From assembly GCA_944389275.1 (NCBI GenBank), contig CALXLT010000002.1, positions 1 through 37,597 on the forward strand: a DNA stretch of 37,597 bases, read 5' to 3'. A program made the translations under genes and the position numbers. This document shows positions 32,901 to 37,597 of the stretch, piece by piece. The DNA is from an uncultured Spirochaetaceae bacterium. GTDB taxonomy: Bacteria; Spirochaetota; Spirochaetia; Sphaerochaetales; Sphaerochaetaceae. The notes below the pieces were generated by a model, which saw only the letters and a list, made by a program, of their open reading frames with translations, searched no databases and had not been told where the DNA came from. Position 1 is the stretch's first letter; each line of letters begins with the position of its first letter.

Positions 32901-33661
32901 TTATAGAGGGCTCATTTTTTCTGGTGTTAGAGGATTCTTCTTCGAATAATATGTTCCATGGATGCTGCTTGTGGAATCAAACACATCGATAATAAGATCA
33001 ACCTTATCTCTTATATAATTATAATACCTGAATTCCCCGTGCTCGAAAGCTTGGTAAACTGCCCAAAGGATATAATCAACCGCTTGAAGTGCATATAATT
33101 CCGATGATTTCTGTATTATCACCCTCACGTTGTTATTATGTTCTTTACCCCAGGCTCTTGCGAATCTCTCAGTAGCTTTCCTTATAGCAAGTTCCATATT
33201 TTCACGCCTGACAACATTCTGCATTGAGGAAAAATAACAATCAATCTCTTTGTTCAGATGTGCTCTATTCTTCATTAATCTTGATACAAGATCTTTGTAT
33301 AATTCAGCAGGTCTCAATCCGTATTGGTTGCGGAATATGGACAACTTCTTTCTTGCAACTATACACTGGAACCCAAAATCAACTTCATGAAGAGCTTTGA
33401 ATACTCTTTCCCTGACTTCTGCACAGTCTTTATTCGCATGAAACATCATCCTTGAGCTAGATATCGAAGGTATCGAATCAAGATATTGATCCACCTTTAT
33501 TTCATCATGAATTTTACGCAATCATCATTTATTGCCCTTGGATTAACAGTAGATATAAAACCTACCATGAAAACCTTAGATGTCGTTCCTTTGTTAACAA
33601 GATTCACCCTTTTTCGTCCTAGTATCTCAGGAGAGCCCGACTCGTCAAAAAAGTAATACAT
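32901..33661 (-). pseudogene. DUF3800 gene broken by a frameshift
   Basis: Two overlapping frames together make one DUF3800-like protein. The first begins MYYFFDESGSPEILG, the family's typical start with the acidic DESG motif, and stops at 33497. The second covers 32901-33521 and continues with KIHDEIKVDQYLDSIPS and the conserved C-terminal part LYALQAVDYILWAVYQAFEHGEFRYYNYIRDKV. The overlap is about 25 bases, so a single-base shift near 33510 would restore it. No slippery heptamer is evident. DUF3800 proteins are often linked to mobile and defence DNA. The region is AT-rich, which suggests foreign origin. Confidence 0.7.
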
Positions 33662-33884
33662 TTTCTCATCGCTAGGTTCTTTCATTTCGAATGAAGTATC
33701 TATTTTTTCTTATCTACTATCAAGCAGGACTCCTCTATTTCCAAAGGCAATCTCCGAAACAGCAGCTTTTGAATTTAGATATCAGCAATCACGAAGCAAT
33801 CCTGGAGTCTCATTCCCCTAGGATATATGACTGATTAGGACATACCTCTTACAGCAAGGTCGCGGTTACGGATTTCACCTTACT

Positions 33885-33920
33885 AAAAAAGCTCCTGAAG
33901 GGTAATCCTTCCAGGAGCTT
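33885..33920 (-). terminator. Rho-independent terminator of metNI
   Basis: On the minus strand AAAGCTCCT, a bulged G, GAAGG, loop ATTAC, CCTTC, AGGAGCTTTTTT. It lies 6 bases after the metI stop, so metQ is not on the same transcript. Confidence 0.9.
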
Positions 33921-33926
33921 TGCTGA

Positions 33927-34589
33927 TCAACGCTTAGCCAGGAGCCTAGCGCTTATCCTATCTCCGACGAACTGTATCAGCTCGACCATGACGATGATTA
34001 TGATAACCGCCGCGACCATATATGACGGGCGGAAACGCTGGTAGCCATACCTGATGGCCAGGTCTCCAAGCCCCCCTCCTCCGATGGCTCCGGCCATGGC
34101 TGAGTATCCTATGAGGTTGATGATCGTCAGTGTCACGCCGGACACGAGCGAGGGCAGCGCCTCTGGTATAAGGACCTTGCGGATTATCTGCCAGTTGGAC
34201 GAGCCCATGGCCTTTGCGGCCTGCACCACTCCCGGATCCACTTCCTTGAGCGATGTCTCGATGACCCTCGCCACGAATGGGGCAGCGGCTATCGAAAGCG
34301 GTATGACCGTGGCCATCGTTCCGATGCTCGTGCCTATGATGAGGCGCGAGAGCGGCATGAGCACGATCATGAGGATCAGGAACGGGAAGGAGCGCAGTAT
34401 GTTGACTATCCTCGATATTATGCTGCAGAAGACCGGATGCGGGATTATCCCGCCATGCTCCTCAGAGCCAGTCACATGGAGAAGCACGCCGATCGGGAAG
34501 CCGAGTATCAATGAGAATATCGTTGAAAGGAATACCATGACCACAGTCTGCCATGTAGACTGCAGGACCAGATTGATCATCGTCTGCAT
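33927..34589 (-). CDS. metI: Methionine ABC transporter permease
   Basis: A 220-residue inner-membrane permease with five helices. MetI features: STIFSLILGFPIGVLLHVT, IVNILRSFPFLILMIVLMP, and the EAA loop VVQAAKAMGSSNWQIIRKVLIPEALPSL (about 145-172), then TLTIINLIGYSAMAGAIGGGGLGDLAIRYGYQRF, which is diagnostic for MetI. Its ATG overlaps the metN stop (TAATG). Confidence 0.95.
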   Translation of the reverse strand: MQTMINLVLQSTWQTVVMVFLSTIFSLILGFPIGVLLHVTGSEEHGGIIPHPVFCSIISRIVNILRSFPFLILMIVLMPLSRLIIGTSIGTMATVIPLSIAAAPFVARVIETSLKEVDPGVVQAAKAMGSSNWQIIRKVLIPEALPSLVSGVTLTIINLIGYSAMAGAIGGGGLGDLAIRYGYQRFRPSYMVAAVIIIIVMVELIQFVGDRISARLLAKR

Positions 34590-35581
34590 TACGCGTCCTC
34601 CTCGACCGTGACACCGTTCTCCCTTAGAAGGGCGACGGCCCTTGCCGCTGTCTCGGCATCCGGCCCGATATCCGTGATCATTATGCCAAGCTCCTCATTC
34701 TCAAGGTTCTGCACGCCCGCGGCCCTTATGTTGAATATGGCGCCTGTCGCCTTCGAGACTGTGGAGATTATCGGCTCATCCGTCTTCGTTCCGCGGAAGC
34801 GCAGCGTATAGTGCCCGCCCTCCTTCGACCACCTGACGACAGATTCCTGCACATTCGTGAGCGATGAGAGGAAATCCTTCGTGACGGAGCTCTTGGGGGA
34901 TGAGAAGATATCGGAGACAAGGCCTTCCTCGACAACGTGCCCCGAGTCAAGCACGGCCACGCGGTCACAGGCGTCGCGGACGACCTCCATCTGATGGGTG
35001 ATCATCACGACAGTGAGGTTCATCTTCTTCTGTATCTCCTTGATAAGCGCGAGAATCGCCCTCGTGGTCTGCGGATCAAGGGCGCTCGTGGCCTCATCGC
35101 AGAAAAGGATGGAAGGATTCACCGCAAGCGCCCTGGCGATCGCCACACGCTGCTTCTGGCCACCTGAGAGCGTCGAGATAGGAGCCTTGCCCCTTCCCTC
35201 AAGCCCGACAAGAGCCAAGAGCTCCTCGGTCCTTCTTTTGATATGGTCCTTATCCATGCGGCAGATCTCCATCGGATACGCGATGTTGTCCTCCGCGTTG
35301 CGGGAAGAGAAGAGATTGAAGTTCTGGAAGATCATGCCTATCTTCCGCCTTTCCTGCATCAGCTCTTCCTTGGAGAGGTTATCGACCCTCTTGTCATCAT
35401 AATAGACCTCGCCTGTATCAGGCTTCTCAAGCATCGACACGAGGCGCACCAGCGTTGACTTGCCCGCGCCTGAGCGTCCTATTATCCCATAGACAGTATT
35501 CGATGGGATATCCAGCGAGACACCATCCACGGCATGAAGCGAGCCATAGTTCCTCTTCAGGTTCCTAAGTTTTATCTCCAT
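34589..35581 (-). CDS. metN: Methionine ABC transporter ATPase
   Basis: A 330-residue ATPase. Walker A is GRSGAGKST (about residues 35-43), the signature is LSGGQKQRVAIARAL, and Walker B is ILFCDEATSALDP. Residues from about 250 form the NIL domain (SVVRWSKEGGHYTLRFRGTKTDEPIISTV), which binds methionine and inhibits uptake when the cell has enough. It starts with GGAG 7 bases upstream. First gene of the metNI unit, with its own promoter and no visible leader peptide. Confidence 0.96.
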   Translation of the reverse strand: MEIKLRNLKRNYGSLHAVDGVSLDIPSNTVYGIIGRSGAGKSTLVRLVSMLEKPDTGEVYYDDKRVDNLSKEELMQERRKIGMIFQNFNLFSSRNAEDNIAYPMEICRMDKDHIKRRTEELLALVGLEGRGKAPISTLSGGQKQRVAIARALAVNPSILFCDEATSALDPQTTRAILALIKEIQKKMNLTVVMITHQMEVVRDACDRVAVLDSGHVVEEGLVSDIFSSPKSSVTKDFLSSLTNVQESVVRWSKEGGHYTLRFRGTKTDEPIISTVSKATGAIFNIRAAGVQNLENEELGIMITDIGPDAETAARAVALLRENGVTVEEDA

Positions 35582-35602
35582 AAAAGTCTCCGAAGCTATC
35601 TA

Positions 35603-35631
35603 TTTATATCAGAAAGACCTGATTGTACCAA
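35603..35631 (-). promoter_or_regulatory. metNI promoter
   Basis: On the minus strand TTGGTA (35631-35626), a 17-bp spacer and TATAAA (35608-35603), about 22 bases before the metN ATG. Confidence 0.6.
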
Positions 35632-35647
35632 CACTCAAGACGTGAGG

Positions 35648-35679
35648 AAAAAATAAAGCTGCCATCAATCGACGGCAGC
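35648..35679 (-). terminator. Rho-independent terminator of kduI
   Basis: GCTGCC (35658-35663) pairs with GGCAGC (35674-35679), with extra inner pairs, and the minus-strand tail is TTTATTTTTT. It lies 21 bases after the kduI stop. Confidence 0.88.
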
Positions 35680-35699
35680 CTGACAGGAAAAAGGAATGA

Positions 35700-36545
35700 T
35701 TACCTGAGATCCCTGTCTGTCTTGAGGACATCCTGGTCATCATAGGCGCGGTTCTCGCCAGCCATAGCCCAGATGAAGGTATAGTTGGATGTGCCGCAGC
35801 CGGAGTGGATTGACCATGCCGGGTTGATGACAGCCTCATCGTTATGCATGACGATATGCCTTGTCTCGCTTGGCTCGCCCATGAAGTGGAACACCACGTT
35901 ATCCTCCGGGATATCGAAGTAGAAGTAGACTTCCATCCTTCTCTCATGGGTATGGGCAGGCATCGTATTCCAGACCGAACCTGGCTCGAGATGAGTGAGT
36001 CCCATCGAAAGCTGGCAGGTATCAAGCACATCCGGATGGATATACTGGTTGATCGTCCTCTCGTTGGATGTAAGCTGTGATCCAAGATGCTTGTGGATAG
36101 CGTCCTTGAGAGGGATGAGCTTCGCGGGATACGGGCGATGAGCCGGTGTCGTGCACATATAGAACTTGGCAGGATTTGCAGGATCGTCGGAGGAGAACTT
36201 CACTTCCTTCGTTCCCATCGGAATATAAAGGCCATCAAAGTGATCCATCTCATAGACCTGGCCGTCAGCCTCTACCTTTCCCTTTCCTCCGATGTTGATA
36301 GCTCCGAGCTCCCTTCTCTCGAGAAGGTACGTTACGCCGAAGTTCTTCCAGGTATCGATGTTCTTGTCGATGGAGATCGTCTCCTTCACAGGCATAGCGC
36401 CCATCGTGACGATCCTGTCGACATGGGAATATACTGCTGTCACATCATCAGGACGGAAGATGTCCTTGATAAGGAACTCATCCCTGAGTTCGTCGGTTGT
36501 CATTCTCTTGAACGGCTCCTTGCCGGTTGAGTAGCGGATATCCAT
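35700..36545 (-). CDS. kduI: 5-keto-4-deoxyuronate isomerase
   Basis: A 281-residue double-stranded beta-helix (cupin-type) zinc enzyme that converts 5-keto-4-deoxyuronate into 3-deoxy-D-glycero-2,5-hexodiulosonate in pectin and glycosaminoglycan breakdown. The zinc site is PAHTHERRMEVYFYF plus a later His in SIHSGCGTSNYTFIWAMAGEN. The end YDDQDVLKTDRDLR is typical of KduI. The ATG at 36545 (MDIRYST) has AAGGAG 8 bases upstream, and the upstream phosphatase stop overlaps the alternative ATG at 36551. It uses the sugar released by the GH88 enzyme. No kduD or kdgK is in the window. Confidence 0.95.
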   Translation of the reverse strand: MDIRYSTGKEPFKRMTTDELRDEFLIKDIFRPDDVTAVYSHVDRIVTMGAMPVKETISIDKNIDTWKNFGVTYLLERRELGAINIGGKGKVEADGQVYEMDHFDGLYIPMGTKEVKFSSDDPANPAKFYMCTTPAHRPYPAKLIPLKDAIHKHLGSQLTSNERTINQYIHPDVLDTCQLSMGLTHLEPGSVWNTMPAHTHERRMEVYFYFDIPEDNVVFHFMGEPSETRHIVMHNDEAVINPAWSIHSGCGTSNYTFIWAMAGENRAYDDQDVLKTDRDLR

Positions 36546-36547
36546 GA

Positions 36548-37018
36548 TCATTGCTCCTTATCTGCTGTTTTTCCCAGTATATCAGGAAAAGCAGTCTTTG
36601 TGTCCATAAGAAGGGAAATACATCCTTTCTCTATATCATCATAAGCCGTGTCGAAGTCATCGGTATACCAAGGATCGGCGACATCACGCTCCAGCAGCAT
36701 CCTTATCTTCCCGTCCTGTCCGAACCTGCGGATAAGAGCGGAAAGATTGGACCTGTCAAGCGCGATGACAAGATCAGCATCAGCGAACTCTGGATCCGTG
36801 ATGCGATGCGCGCGGTGGCGCGAGAACGGGATGCCATGACGCCTCAGCACGTCCTTTGCCGGCGGATAGATATCATTGCCGCTTTCCTCCGAGGAGACGC
36901 CTGCTGAGCTTATATCAAACGCACTCTCAAGCCCCTCTCGCCGCACAAGCTCCCTGAATACATATTCAGCTATCGGAGACCTGCATATGTTCCCATGGCA
37001 TACGAAGACTATATCCAT
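36548..37018 (-). CDS. Low-molecular-weight protein-tyrosine-phosphatase-like enzyme
   Basis: A 156-residue enzyme with the P-loop VCHGNICRSP (Cys7, Arg13) at the N-terminus and the general-acid loop DVADPWYTDDF. It hydrolyses phosphotyrosine or small phosphomonoesters; relatives include arsenate reductases, but the DPWY loop fits a phosphatase. Its stop overlaps the start region of kduI, so the two may be co-transcribed. There is no Shine-Dalgarno, and a -10-like TATCTT ends 6 bases before the ATG. Confidence 0.9.
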   Translation of the reverse strand: MDIVFVCHGNICRSPIAEYVFRELVRREGLESAFDISSAGVSSEESGNDIYPPAKDVLRRHGIPFSRHRAHRITDPEFADADLVIALDRSNLSALIRRFGQDGKIRMLLERDVADPWYTDDFDTAYDDIEKGCISLLMDTKTAFPDILGKTADKEQ

Positions 37019-37024
37019 GGATAA

Positions 37025-37030
37025 AAGATA
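37025..37030 (-). promoter_or_regulatory. Possible -10 box of the phosphatase gene
   Basis: TATCTT on the minus strand, 6 bases before the ATG at 37018, just downstream of the rRNA terminator. The matching -35 position reads TTTTCT, which is poor, so this call is weak. Confidence 0.3.
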
Positions 37031-37043
37031 GCAAAATAACAGG

Positions 37044-37073
37044 GAAAAGAAAAACGCTCCCCGAAAGGAGCGT
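37044..37073 (-). terminator. rRNA operon terminator
   Basis: ACGCTCC (37054-37060) pairs with GGAGCGT (37067-37073); on the minus strand the tail is TTTTCTTTTC. It lies 17 bases after the 5S rRNA 3' end. Confidence 0.92.
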
Positions 37074-37090
37074 GAGAAGTCATAAAAAAA

Positions 37091-37203
37091 CCTGGCAGCT
37101 ACCTACTCTCCCACGGACAAGCCGCAGTACCATCGGCGCGGGGGCGTTTCACTTCCGTGTTCGGGATGGGAACGGGTGTTGCCGCCCTGCTATGGCCACC
37201 AGG
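37091..37203 (-). rRNA. rrf: 5S ribosomal RNA
   Basis: On the minus strand the sequence starts CCTGGTGGCCATAGCAGG and ends GTAGGTAGCTGCCAGG, with the terminal helix CCTGG/CCAGG. It carries the conserved 5S segments ACCCGTTCCCATCCCGAACA and GGGAGAGTAGG. The length of about 113 bases is normal. Ends may be off by one or two bases. Confidence 0.95.
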
Positions 37204-37265
37204 AGTCAGGATGGAGGCATGGACGCCATGCATCCTCCTGACGCTTCCGGGACGGAAACGGTAAT

Positions 37266-37597
<332 letters not shown>

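Noticed and set aside
33497..33521. Programmed frameshift joining the two DUF3800 frames
   Set aside because: The overlap contains no X-XXY-YYZ slippery heptamer and no obvious stimulatory hairpin; decay of foreign DNA is simpler.

Overview
The window looks like chromosomal DNA of a fermentative, host- or sediment-associated spirochaete, most likely Sphaerochaeta/Treponema-like. This is an inference. It rests on three exported binding proteins whose signal peptides end in FASG(S/A)xES with no lipobox cysteine, on the many sugar transporters of the MalFG/UgpAE type that lack their own ATPase, and on the generally anaerobic carbohydrate-based gene content. No taxonomic search could be run.

Layout. 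1-1900: the end of a glycerate kinase gene, a cupin gene, a 48-residue membrane micropeptide, tRNA-Thr(GGT), and a vapBC toxin-antitoxin pair with a clear promoter and operator. 1940-7703: one minus-strand operon reading gntR, binding protein, two permeases, nagA, nagB, for uptake and breakdown of an N-acetylated amino sugar. 7750-10312: the operon's control region, an insertion-sequence-like repeat remnant, a GH88 unsaturated uronyl hydrolase and an AEC transporter. 10422-12941: glycogen phosphorylase. 13098-19635: two unassigned small proteins, a MobA-like nucleotidyltransferase, a second nagB, clpB, and a divergent tetR/lysE pair. 19675-20484: tRNA-Arg(CCG) and an AlkZ-related protein. 20503-27281: a UgpB-type transporter operon carrying two phosphoesterases, preceded by a NarL-type two-component system. 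27415-31494: a choice-of-anchor I secreted protein, ornithine carbamoyltransferase and RmuC. 31562-35581: a methionine transporter split into metNI and metQ by an AT-rich insertion with a broken DUF3800 gene. 35700-37597: kduI, a low-molecular-weight phosphatase, and the 3' end of an rRNA operon (23S, 5S, terminator) on the minus strand.

The strongest new observation is a 20-codon leader peptide, MFTAAIATMMMSSMMMPARA, with a perfect ribosome binding site and its own promoter, directly upstream of metQ. Seven of its 20 residues are methionine, in two MMM runs. Its Met/Ser codons can pair with a downstream hairpin and with the leader's own ribosome binding site. This looks like a methionine-sensing attenuator that works by ribosome stalling instead of a SAM riboswitch. 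A second pattern is a set of genes with no Shine-Dalgarno sequence whose -10 box ends 6 or 7 bases before the ATG, as expected for leaderless mRNAs.

How the genes work together: the nag operon should deliver GlcNAc-6-P or a relative to fructose-6-P. GH88 and KduI belong to one uronate pathway but lie 27 kb apart. The Ugp-like operon probably imports a phosphorylated glycerol-type compound and hydrolyses it, under a neighbouring two-component system.
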